Source: Christensenella sp. UBA1685
Lineage (GTDB): Bacteria > Bacillota > Clostridia > Christensenellales > CAG-138
Assembly (NCBI GenBank): GCA_002320595.1
Contig: DCKB01000010.1
Coordinates: 8,235 to 72,234 of the forward strand
Reading direction: 5' to 3'
DNA length: 64,000 nt
Positions within the stretch are counted from its first letter, which is position 1. Each line of letters begins with the position of its first letter. The translations under genes were made by a program, and so were the position numbers. Under the pieces are notes generated by a model. It worked only from the letters and a program-made list of their open reading frames with translations. It ran no database searches and had not been told where the DNA came from. Of the stretch, positions 25,041 to 32,144 are shown one piece after another.

Positions 25041-26306
25041 TTATCGTTCCAAGATTGCTTTTACGGTTTCAACGAATTCCGCAAGCGGTGTTGCCGCCTC
25101 TTCGCCCGTCTCCATGTTTTTGAGCTTGATGACGCCGGTTTTCACCTCATCATCCCCGAGGATCGCCACAAAGCGCGCACCAAGCTTGTCGGCATATTTG
25201 AACTGTGCCTTAAAGCTGCGGCCAACATGGTCAAATTCGGCCTTCACGCCCGCATCGCGCAGCGCCTTCACAAGGCGCATGCCCTCGCCGCGCGCCGCTT
25301 CGCCCATAGCCGCGAGATACACGCCCACGGGTTCGGGCGCAGGAATCTCCCGGAAGCTTTCCGCCACAAGCAGGAGGCGTTCCATGCCCAAGCCAAACCC
25401 AACGCCCGGCATCTTCGGGCCGCCGAGCTGCTCCAGCAGGCAATCATACCGCCCGCCGCCGCAGACCGTCCCCTTGTATTGCCCCTCGGTTGAAATGATT
25501 TCAAAAACGGTCTTTGTATAATAATCCAGGCCCCGCACGATCATCGGGTCGATCATATATGCGATGCCCATCGCTGCGAGCGATGCCTTCAGTTCCTCGA
25601 AATGCGCCTTGCAGTCATCGCACAGGCAGTCGATCATCTTCGGCGCGCCGGCTGCAATCCTCTTGCACGTTTCCTCCTTGCAGTCAAGGATGCGCAGAGG
25701 GTTCTTTTCAAAGCGCGTCCGGCAAGTCTCGCACAAACCGTCGTAATTCGCCTGAAGATACTCCCTGAGCTTTGCATTGTATGCCGGGCGGCACTCCGGG
25801 CAGCCGATGCTGTTCACGTTGACGGAAAGCCCCCCGATGCCGAGCGTGCGGAACAGGTCGAGCGCAAGCGCGATGCACTCCGCATCCACGCTTGCGCGCG
25901 GCGCGCCATAAACCTCCACGCCAAACTGGTGATGCTCGCGCAGGCGGCCTGCCTGCGGCTTTTCATAGCGGAACACGGGGCAGTAAAGATAATACAGCTT
26001 CGTGGGCTGCGCCTCGTTGAAGAGCTTGGACTCCATAAACATGCGCGCAACGCCTGCCGTCCCTTCCGGCTTGAGGGTCACGGAACGGTCGCCCTTATCG
26101 GTAAAGGTGTACATCTCCTTTTGTACCACGTCCGTGGTGTCGCCCACGCTGCGCAGGAAAAGCTCCGTGTGCTCAAGCACGGGCGTGCGCGTTTCATGAA
26201 AGCCATAGGTCGCGCAGAGTTTGCGGATCAAGCCTTCGATATACTGCCATTTGTAGCTTTCCTTCGGGGTCACATCCCGCATCCCCTTGGGTATTTGATA
26301 TTGCAT
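25041..26306 (-). CDS. hisS: Histidyl-tRNA synthetase
   Basis: A 421-residue class II synthetase starting MQYQIPKGMRDVTP. Motif 2 is in LYYLYCPVFRYEKPQAGRLREHHQFGVE, the histidine-specific segment is RGLDYYTKTVFEI, and the C-terminal anticodon-binding domain ends the protein. The ATG at 26306 follows GAGGAG at seven bases; 53 upstream codons are open but fall in the T-box leader. It is the first gene of hisS-aspS and is controlled by the T-box at 26310-26560. An extra cysteine-rich segment (CPECRPAYN, CETCR, CDDCK) in the middle resembles a zinc site seen in some Clostridial forms. Confidence 0.97.
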   Translation of the reverse strand: MQYQIPKGMRDVTPKESYKWQYIEGLIRKLCATYGFHETRTPVLEHTELFLRSVGDTTDVVQKEMYTFTDKGDRSVTLKPEGTAGVARMFMESKLFNEAQPTKLYYLYCPVFRYEKPQAGRLREHHQFGVEVYGAPRASVDAECIALALDLFRTLGIGGLSVNVNSIGCPECRPAYNAKLREYLQANYDGLCETCRTRFEKNPLRILDCKEETCKRIAAGAPKMIDCLCDDCKAHFEELKASLAAMGIAYMIDPMIVRGLDYYTKTVFEIISTEGQYKGTVCGGGRYDCLLEQLGGPKMPGVGFGLGMERLLLVAESFREIPAPEPVGVYLAAMGEAARGEGMRLVKALRDAGVKAEFDHVGRSFKAQFKYADKLGARFVAILGDDEVKTGVIKLKNMETGEEAATPLAEFVETVKAILER

Positions 26307-26309
26307 CGT

Positions 26310-26560
26310 CCTTCTCCTCACATAAAAATAAGGGTTTTCCGTTCCTTCTTTCAAAGGGACGGGAAACCCGCGGTGCCACCCTTGCTTGCGCACATCGCCT
26401 GCGCGCCGCTCATGCCCCGTTAACGCCGGGAAATACGACCGCGCCTTATCAGTGCGGCAGCTCACGGGCGTCCTTCACGCGGTGCGCCGCGGGGCGGCTT
26501 TCAGCCACGGCCTGCCCTCTCTTTGCGCTTGCATGCGCGCTACTCTTCCGATCACAGCCT
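26310..26560 (-). ncRNA. T-box riboswitch leader of hisS-aspS
   Basis: On the minus strand the leader contains GGAAGAGTA near its 5' end, the AGAGAGGG element, and the T-box sequence GGTGGCACCGCGGG (26367-26380) that pairs with uncharged tRNA ends. A terminator stem (AGGGTTTTCCGTTCC with GGGACGGGAAACCC, then TATTTTTAT) lies just before the ribosome site. Uncharged tRNA would favour the antiterminator and let hisS-aspS be read. The specifier codon could not be fixed: GAC at 26470-26472 (Asp) sits after GUGAAG, and CAC triplets (His) are also present. The stem I part is duplicated at 28848-29055. Confidence 0.9.
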
Positions 26561-26601
26561 TTTTGCCATTATAGCCGTGCAGAGAATAATTGTCAACAGG
26601 C
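26394..26601 (-). repeat. 208-bp direct repeat, hisS-proximal copy
   Basis: This stretch, which holds the hisS promoter and the T-box stem region, is repeated in the same orientation at 28848-29055 (constant offset 2454, no gaps, mismatches only at 26488/28942 and 26555/29009). The similarity stops abruptly at both ends. The two copies flank the island at 26602-28847. Confidence 0.97.
26568..26596 (-). promoter_or_regulatory. Promoter of the T-box-hisS-aspS unit
   Basis: On the minus strand perfect TTGACA (26591-26596) and perfect TATAAT (26568-26573) with 17 bases between. Confidence 0.9.
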
Positions 26602-26702
26602 GTTCTAGCCGCTCATCTGCAAGCCTGTAGGAAAGCCCTCCGCTCCTATGCCCTGCCCGCATCGGCGTTCGTATGAATATACAATATATTTACTCGAAGC
26701 CG

Positions 26703-26731
26703 TTGACAGGTGGTGGATGGAATACTAAAAT
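26703..26731 (+). promoter_or_regulatory. Promoter of the island genes
   Basis: TTGACA (26703-26708) and TAAAAT (26726-26731) with 17 bases between, directly upstream of the amidase-like gene. Confidence 0.75.
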
Positions 26732-26785
26732 GAATTTAAATAAATATATTACAAATCTTACTGCAATGCTCAAAAGGAGGTAAAA

Positions 26786-28093
26786 ATGAAGATCAAGAGA
26801 TATTTCGCTTGTCTGGTTTTGATTATCGCTGTCCTGTCGACAGGATTTTCAAATGCTTCTTCATCCTTTAAATGTTCCAATGTTGGTCATCTGCAATTCT
26901 ACACGTCTCCATCGGTCGAAGCGCCTTCAGGGATTATTTCCGCTGTCAACGAATTCATTGAATACCGATATGAGTATTTAGCGTTTAGAACACAACCTTC
27001 GAGTTACAGGAGTATCGTTTCAAACAAAAGTATAGTTGCACGGAATTTTTTTGAAATTGAGAATGCACTGTTATATGCCGAAATGGCTTCTCAAAAAACA
27101 AACGGCATTGAATGCTCCTATGCTGACTACAATTTGGAAGTCAATTATTCAAGCATAGAAACCAACGCCTCAAAAACATCTGCCGAGGTCATTGTATCCG
27201 TAACTTGTAATTTTCGCTATAGAATTTCCCCAGAAATCAACTCAGCAAAAGGTAATATATACATTCTGAATTTAGAAAAAAACGCTGATGTATGGGAAAT
27301 TACGAGCAGAAAGAACACGACTTTCTTTGATTCAATAGTTTGGGAGAGTAATGAAGAGCGCACACTTTCCAAAGCAAATATAATCAAGGAAAGATGTATT
27401 GCTAATGCTAAGGCCTATGCCGATAACACGATGGGATATGACGGTTCAGTCATAGAACAAGTTTCAGATACATTTAGTACAGAAGCTTCGACCAGTTCCA
27501 ATTATACTTATTTTTCCAGTTCGAAACGTTCTGCTGCTGCAGCTACTGCCAGAAACTACGTTGCAGCTAGCGGAGTTAGTGGAACTACATACACATATAC
27601 TTATCCTGAATCACAATATGCGCAAAATGGCTCTGATTGTACCAACTTTGTTTCATTCTGCTTAAACTATGGCGGAGGTATCCCTCAAGATCGTGTTGGT
27701 ACCTATCAATGGTATCCGGGTAGATCTTGGTGGACAAACGTTGACAAGTTTTACAGTTACCTTATGGGAACAAAATCAGAAACCGAAAAAGGGATTGTCG
27801 CATCTGTTCATTACAGTGGTACCACTTACCCGAGTGCAACAGTGCTACGTTCTCTTCCACTCGCAAGTATCGTTCAGTTTAGTTCTAAACCCTCTAGTGA
27901 AAATGATTGGACGCACTCAGCCATCGTAACTTATAGTTTAGAATCCGGAACCACTTATGTATGTATGCATAGTGCATATGGTTGGAATTCGCAATGCTTG
28001 TTAAGTGAATTCTACTATGATGAATATGTATATAACACAAATTCAAATGGAACTGGGATTCGCTTAATTGATATTGAGGGATATTATGCCTAA
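26786..28093 (+). CDS. Secreted protein with papain-like amidase domain
   Basis: A 435-residue exported protein. Residues 1-26 are a signal peptide (MKIKRYFACLVLIIAVLSTG then NASS). Residues about 35-230 are an uncharacterised domain. Residues about 245-435 match the putative amidase domain family of Firmicutes (Amidase_6): SDCTNFVSFCLNYGG gives a likely catalytic Cys285, and NDWTHSAIV gives a likely His377. Such enzymes may cut peptidoglycan or peptide amides, but this is inferred. CAAAAGGAGG precedes the ATG. The gene is visibly AT-rich compared with its neighbours, which suggests acquisition. Its stop overlaps the start of the following lipoprotein gene. Confidence 0.8.
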   Translation: MKIKRYFACLVLIIAVLSTGFSNASSSFKCSNVGHLQFYTSPSVEAPSGIISAVNEFIEYRYEYLAFRTQPSSYRSIVSNKSIVARNFFEIENALLYAEMASQKTNGIECSYADYNLEVNYSSIETNASKTSAEVIVSVTCNFRYRISPEINSAKGNIYILNLEKNADVWEITSRKNTTFFDSIVWESNEERTLSKANIIKERCIANAKAYADNTMGYDGSVIEQVSDTFSTEASTSSNYTYFSSSKRSAAAATARNYVAASGVSGTTYTYTYPESQYAQNGSDCTNFVSFCLNYGGGIPQDRVGTYQWYPGRSWWTNVDKFYSYLMGTKSETEKGIVASVHYSGTTYPSATVLRSLPLASIVQFSSKPSSENDWTHSAIVTYSLESGTTYVCMHSAYGWNSQCLLSEFYYDEYVYNTNSNGTGIRLIDIEGYYA

Positions 28094-28769
28094 TCTGCCG
28101 CACCGCAAACGATTGCTCCTTCTGCCCCTCGTATTGCTGCTCTGCGCTTGCGCAGTTTCTCCGAAGAATACCCCGTTTGCGGAGCTTTCCTCCCGCGTGG
28201 AAGCGGTGCTTCATACGCCCGCAGACGAGCGCAAAGCATATTTCGCATTGCATTATGGCGACCTGCTCCGCGCCGGCCAGATCGCTTTCCCGGAGGAGTA
28301 TGCCACCCTTTCCGGAGCGGAAAAAGCAGAAGAATGGGCGGCGAGCCTTGATACTGCTTCCGACTATGAAGCAACCCTGCTGGCGATCAACCAAGGGGAC
28401 GCAACGCGGCTGAAGGAAATGGAAGAGAACAGCATCCCTGCCATGTTTTCCAACCATGGCATTACGCTCGCAGAGCTTGCCTGCTTGGAGGAAGGCGGCA
28501 CGGCATGGCTATCCTTCGGCCTTTCTGCGGGGGATGCCAGCCTCCCTTCGGAAGCTCCTTCTCTCAAGGTAAATGGAATACCGCTCCCGTGCGAGCGGTT
28601 GCTGCTGGGGCTTGGAACACCCGATTTGAACCCTGCGGAGCTTGGCATTTTCAGAGCAGAATGGCCAAAAGGGAATCCATCGGGAACAAGCCGCATCGAA
28701 TTGCGCATCGGAGAGGCCGTATTTGCGTTCGAGTGCGATTGGGACGCACAGCTTTGCAAGTTATCATAA
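28086..28769 (+). CDS. Lipoprotein of unknown function in the island
   Basis: A 227-residue lipoprotein: basic start (MPNLPHRKR), hydrophobic core and a lipobox-like LLLCACAVS, so one of the two cysteines is the likely lipid site. The mature part is acidic and soluble, with no recognised family. The ATG overlaps the last codons of the amidase-like gene and GAGGG lies six bases upstream inside that gene, so the two are translationally coupled. Unlike the AT-rich first gene, its composition resembles the host. A hairpin and a terminator follow at 28775-28838. A partnership with the amidase at the cell surface is inference. Confidence 0.7.
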   Translation: MPNLPHRKRLLLLPLVLLLCACAVSPKNTPFAELSSRVEAVLHTPADERKAYFALHYGDLLRAGQIAFPEEYATLSGAEKAEEWAASLDTASDYEATLLAINQGDATRLKEMEENSIPAMFSNHGITLAELACLEEGGTAWLSFGLSAGDASLPSEAPSLKVNGIPLPCERLLLGLGTPDLNPAELGIFRAEWPKGNPSGTSRIELRIGEAVFAFECDWDAQLCKLS

Positions 28770-28774
28770 ATGTG

Positions 28775-28797
28775 TGGCGCGCCGCCTCGGCGCGCCA
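28775..28797. other. Ten-base hairpin after the island lipoprotein
   Basis: TGGCGCGCCG (28775-28784) and CGGCGCGCCA (28788-28797) around CCT, followed by TAAAAA; not a classical terminator by itself. Confidence 0.6.
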
Positions 28798-28812
28798 TAA
28801 AAACCCTCTCAT

Positions 28813-28838
28813 GCCCCGCCATGGGGCTTTTCGTTTAT
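28813..28838 (+). terminator. Terminator of the island operon
   Basis: GCCCC gccat GGGGC followed by TTTTCGTTT on the plus strand, just before the second direct repeat begins. Confidence 0.65.
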
Positions 28839-28847
28839 GTGTTGTGT

Positions 28848-29055
28848 ATCGCCTGCGCGCCGCTCATGCCCCGTTAACGCCGGGAAATACGACCGCGCCT
28901 TATCAGTGCGGCAGCTCACGGGCGTCCTTCACGCGGTGCGCTGCGGGGCGGCTTTCAGCCACGGCCTGCCCTCTCTTTGCGCTTGCATGCGCGCTACTCT
29001 TCCGATCATAGCCTTTTTGCCATTATAGCCGTGCAGAGAATAATTGTCAACAGGC
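28848..29055 (-). repeat. 208-bp direct repeat, msrC-proximal copy (orphan truncated T-box leader)
   Basis: Second copy of 26394-26601 (206 of 208 bases identical). It includes the promoter and the T-box stem region but ends before the antiterminator and the terminator, so no functional T-box switch can form. Its right end contains the last codons of msrC (GCC TGT TGA). Confidence 0.97.
29022..29050 (-). promoter_or_regulatory. Orphan copy of the hisS promoter
   Basis: TTGACA (29045-29050) and TATAAT (29022-29027), 17 bases apart, on the minus strand. It points into the truncated T-box copy and then antisense to the island lipoprotein gene. Confidence 0.8.
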
Positions 29056-29502
29056 AAAACACACCTTCTCGATCTCCCGGGCAACCGCTTCAAGCCCTTC
29101 CCTGTCCGCCGCGGTGAAACGCGCAAAATGCGGGCTGTCAATGTCAAGCACGGCAACAACATCCCCCGCCTTGTTATGAAGCGGAATCACAATCTCGGAA
29201 TTGGAAGCGCTGTCGCACGCGATGTGCCCGGAAAATTCGTGCACATCCTCAACGCAAACCGTTTCGTTTGAAGAAAACGCCGTTCCGCACACGCCCGCAC
29301 CGAACGGGATATGCATGCACGCGGGCTTCCCCTGAAACGGCCCAAGCAGCAGTTCCCCGTTTTTTGCAACGTAAAACCCAACCCAGTTGATGCCGCCGAG
29401 CGACGCATTCAAAAGCGCGGAAGCGTTGGCAAGGCATGCCACAGTGTCGGTTTCGTCCTCCAGCAAAGCGCGCATCTGCCGCGCGAGCAAAGCATAGTCC
29501 AT
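29047..29502 (-). CDS. msrC: Free methionine-(R)-sulfoxide reductase (GAF domain)
   Basis: A 151-residue single GAF-domain enzyme of the fRMsr family, which reduces free methionine-R-sulfoxide. The catalytic cysteines are C72 (AGVCGTAF), C83 (TVCVEDVHEF) and C96 (GHIACDSASNSEIV), in the usual order, followed by the conserved IPL strand. AGAAGGAAAACGCG precedes the ATG at 29502; earlier in-frame codons lie inside hemZ. The stop codon TGA is part of the TTGACA of the duplicated hisS promoter, so the gene end was the original junction with the hisS leader. It follows hemZ by 22 bases. Confidence 0.9.
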   Translation of the reverse strand: MDYALLARQMRALLEDETDTVACLANASALLNASLGGINWVGFYVAKNGELLLGPFQGKPACMHIPFGAGVCGTAFSSNETVCVEDVHEFSGHIACDSASNSEIVIPLHNKAGDVVAVLDIDSPHFARFTAADREGLEAVAREIEKVCFAC

Positions 29503-29524
29503 CGCGTTTTCCTTCTTTCGCTTT

Positions 29525-30991
29525 TCAGCGTATTTCATACAGTCTGCGCTTTTCTTCCGCAAGCCGGTCGATCTTTGCGATATATGTCGCTATGTCTTTC
29601 GGGTTCGGTATGCGCTCCACACGGCGCTCGGCATCGTAAATGCACTTTGTCATGGCGCCCGCGCCGTGGGCCATGATGGAGGTCGTGTCCTCCATCATGT
29701 CGATGTTATAAACACATTCCTTTCCGGGCAGCGCATAGCCGACGTTCTCCAGATTGCCGCGCATGTATTTCTGCCGGTACATATAATACGGCCGCATGCC
29801 GAGCGCATGCGCAGCCTCCGCGCCGGTTGTGACCATCGCTTCCGCGACGTCCGCCTCCGGCAGCGGATATTCGCCCAGCCTTTCCACAAGGCGGGAAGAC
29901 CGCTTCAATGCAAGCGTATGCACGGTGAGGTTGTCCGGCGCAAGGCGCACGATCTCATCCAGCGTATGGCGCATGTCGTCCACCGTTTCCCCCGGAAGCC
30001 CTGCAATCACATCCATGTTGATCGAAGCAAAGCCCGCCTCCCGCGCCATATGGAAGGCCGTCTTGATTTCCTCCGGCGTATGGCTGCGGCCAATGAGGCG
30101 CAGCGTGCGCTCATTCATGCTCTGCGGATTGATGGAAACGCGCCCCGCGCCTGCCGCACGCAAAACGTTGAGCTTTTCCTGCGTGATGGTGTCGGGCCGC
30201 CCGGCTTCCACGGTCAATTCAACGCCGAAGCCGCCATAAGCGGAAAGCGCGAAATCGAGCAGCCGCCGGAGCTCCTCCGCAGTGAGCACCGTAGGCGTTC
30301 CGCCGCCGAGATACATGCTGCGCACGGTATGCCCAGTGTCCCTTACGATCTCTGCGCCATGCGCAATGTCCCGCTCCAAGGCCGCAAGGTAGGATGCCAT
30401 GTCCGTCTTTTCCGTGCGCACGGCGGAGGCAAAGGAACAGTACAGGCAGCGGGAAGCGCAAAACGGAATGCCGATGTAGACATCCACATCCTCCTTCCGC
30501 TGCCCGTGCAGGATGGGCATTTGCACGCCGACGATCTCCGCTGCAAGTGAAAGCTTCTCCTCGGAAACGTCAAACTCCTCCCGCATCATGCGCATAGCCT
30601 CCACTGCGCCTTCGCGTGCAATCAGTTCGCGCAGCAGGCGCGTAGGGCGGATGCCCGTGAGCGAGCCCCACGGCAGTTCCAGCCCGGTTGCCGCGCGCAT
30701 CGCCCGAAACGCCGCAATCTTCACAGCGCGCTTGCGGCAGCGCTTTTCCGCGAGCGCATCGCCTGTCACGGCCGGGCGTTCATATGTGGAAACAGCCCTT
30801 TGCCCGCAGAGGCGCACCTCTGCGCGGGCGCGCCAAAGGCCGCCGTCCTCTTCCAAAACAACGGATACCGCATCCGCGCAGGAAGCGCCGCAGGCTTCCG
30901 CAGGGACGATCTCCTCCATGGCAAGAAACAGCCTGAGCTCGTCCGCAATGTCCGCAAAAAACGCGGGCTGGTTCGTGTAAAGGCTTACCAT
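29525..30991 (-). CDS. hemZ: Coproporphyrinogen dehydrogenase HemZ (radical SAM)
   Basis: A 488-residue radical SAM protein of the HemZ group, found next to dtd/MBL genes in Clostridia. The cluster motif is C178-x3-C182-x2-C185 in IPFCASRCLYCSF, followed by the GGGTPT segment (YLGGGTPTVL) and the HemN-like helix region (GRVSINPQSMNERTL). About 165 residues precede the radical SAM domain, typical of HemZ rather than HemN. It is annotated as oxygen-independent coproporphyrinogen oxidation, but activity has been proven for few members. The ATG at 30991 lies seven bases inside the end of the MBL gene, so they are coupled. Confidence 0.92.
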   Translation of the reverse strand: MVSLYTNQPAFFADIADELRLFLAMEEIVPAEACGASCADAVSVVLEEDGGLWRARAEVRLCGQRAVSTYERPAVTGDALAEKRCRKRAVKIAAFRAMRAATGLELPWGSLTGIRPTRLLRELIAREGAVEAMRMMREEFDVSEEKLSLAAEIVGVQMPILHGQRKEDVDVYIGIPFCASRCLYCSFASAVRTEKTDMASYLAALERDIAHGAEIVRDTGHTVRSMYLGGGTPTVLTAEELRRLLDFALSAYGGFGVELTVEAGRPDTITQEKLNVLRAAGAGRVSINPQSMNERTLRLIGRSHTPEEIKTAFHMAREAGFASINMDVIAGLPGETVDDMRHTLDEIVRLAPDNLTVHTLALKRSSRLVERLGEYPLPEADVAEAMVTTGAEAAHALGMRPYYMYRQKYMRGNLENVGYALPGKECVYNIDMMEDTTSIMAHGAGAMTKCIYDAERRVERIPNPKDIATYIAKIDRLAEEKRRLYEIR

Positions 30992-31629
30992 CGCCCTGCG
31001 CCCCAATCGCGCATCACAGGGTTGTGCTGCCGCTCGAATTCAAGCGTGGTCTTGCGCATATGCCCCGGGTATACATCGTAATCCCCCGCAAGCGGGAACA
31101 GCGTGTATGCGATGGATTCATACAGCTCCCGTTCGCTTCCGCCCGCAAGGTCGCTGCGGCCCACGCTCAGGCGAAACAGCGTGTCGCCCGCAAAGATCAT
31201 GCGCTCCCGCTCCAACAGATAGCAAACGGAGCCCTTGGAATGCCCGGGCGTATGCAGCACTTTCACCGCGAAGCCCGCGGCGTCAAGCGTTTCCCCGCCT
31301 TGCAGCAGCACGTCTGCCCGGCAGGGGGGAACCTCCATCCCCGCAAACACGGAAAGGCTTGCGCGCTTGCTGTAAAGCGCCTCCGCATCCTCCGCATGGA
31401 TGCAGACCCTTGCGCCGAATTCCTTTTGCAGCGCCGCAACGGCAAGGATATGGTCAAAATGCCCATGGGTGAGCAGGATGTGCGTAGGCTTCACGCCACG
31501 ATCCGCCATCGTGTCCCGCACGAGCGCAGCATCCGAAGGATCCACGATGAAGCATTCGCCCGCGCGCGCGCCAAGCATGATGTAAGTGTTGACCTCAAGC
31601 GGCCCTGTAAGCAAGGTAATGGGTTGCAT
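30985..31629 (-). CDS. MBL-fold metal hydrolase (glyoxalase II-like)
   Basis: A 214-residue metallo-beta-lactamase-fold protein. The zinc motif HxHxDH is LLTHGHFDHIL (H55, H57, D59, H60); further ligands are in HTPGHSKGS, AGDTLF and YPGHM. It belongs to the short YcbL/GloB-like branch that acts on thioesters such as S-lactoylglutathione, but the bacterium probably lacks glutathione, so the natural substrate is unknown. The ATG at 31629 is ten bases after AAGGA and the start follows the end of dtd at once. It overlaps hemZ. This gene is a constant neighbour of hemZ in Clostridia. Confidence 0.9.
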   Translation of the reverse strand: MQPITLLTGPLEVNTYIMLGARAGECFIVDPSDAALVRDTMADRGVKPTHILLTHGHFDHILAVAALQKEFGARVCIHAEDAEALYSKRASLSVFAGMEVPPCRADVLLQGGETLDAAGFAVKVLHTPGHSKGSVCYLLERERMIFAGDTLFRLSVGRSDLAGGSERELYESIAYTLFPLAGDYDVYPGHMRKTTLEFERQHNPVMRDWGAGRW

Positions 31630-31631
31630 GT

Positions 31632-32078
31632 TCAAAACGTCCTTTCACTGTCAAGCAGGATCGTCACCGGCCCATCGTTGATGAGTGAAACCTGCATGTC
31701 CGCGCCGAATTCTCCCGTTTCCACGGGGAGCGCCTCCCGAAGGCGCGCAATCAGCGTCTCGTACAGCGGAACAGCCTTTTCCGGCCGTGCCGCGCGGATG
31801 AAGCTTGGCCTGCGCCCTTTGCGCGCATCGCCATAAAGCGTAAACTGCGAAACAAGCAAAATGGAACCCCCGGCATCCAAAATGGAGCGGTTCATCTTGC
31901 CCGCCTCATCTTCAAACACACGAAGCCCCAAAAGCTTTTCGCAGATATAATCAAGGTCTTTCTCCGTGTCATTTTCCTCAATGCCTAAAAGCACGAGATA
32001 CCCAATTCCGATTTTCCCCACGGCAGCGCCGCAGATTTCAACCGCTGCGCTGCGCACACGCTGCACGACTGCGCGCAT
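31632..32078 (-). CDS. dtd: D-aminoacyl-tRNA deacylase
   Basis: A 148-residue Dtd, which removes D-amino acids (and glycine from tRNA-Ala) from mischarged tRNAs and so prevents their use in translation. Family marks are [15 protein letters not shown] at the start, [20 protein letters not shown] in the middle and [11 protein letters not shown], the Gly-cisPro motif, near the end. Length is typical. A GGAGGGCATGCC-type ribosome site precedes the ATG. It follows relA by 66 bases with a small hairpin between. The order relA-dtd is widely conserved in Firmicutes. Confidence 0.95.
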   Translation of the reverse strand: MRAVVQRVRSAAVEICGAAVGKIGIGYLVLLGIEENDTEKDLDYICEKLLGLRVFEDEAGKMNRSILDAGGSILLVSQFTLYGDARKGRRPSFIRAARPEKAVPLYETLIARLREALPVETGEFGADMQVSLINDGPVTILLDSERTF

Positions 32079-32109
32079 GGCATGCCCTCCTTTACTGCAT
32101 AAACTGTTG

Positions 32110-32131
32110 AAAAGCGGGGGCCCGCTTTTTT
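32110..32131. terminator. Weak intergenic hairpin between relA and dtd
   Basis: AAAAGCGGG and CCCGCTTTT with a two-base loop, T runs on both sides. It lies inside the operon, so it may lower rather than stop transcription into dtd. Confidence 0.45.
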
Positions 32132-32144
32132 GAAGGGCCGTGCC

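Noticed and set aside
28848..29055. A second functional T-box switch
   Set aside because: The copy lacks the T-box sequence, antiterminator and terminator, and no synthetase gene follows it.
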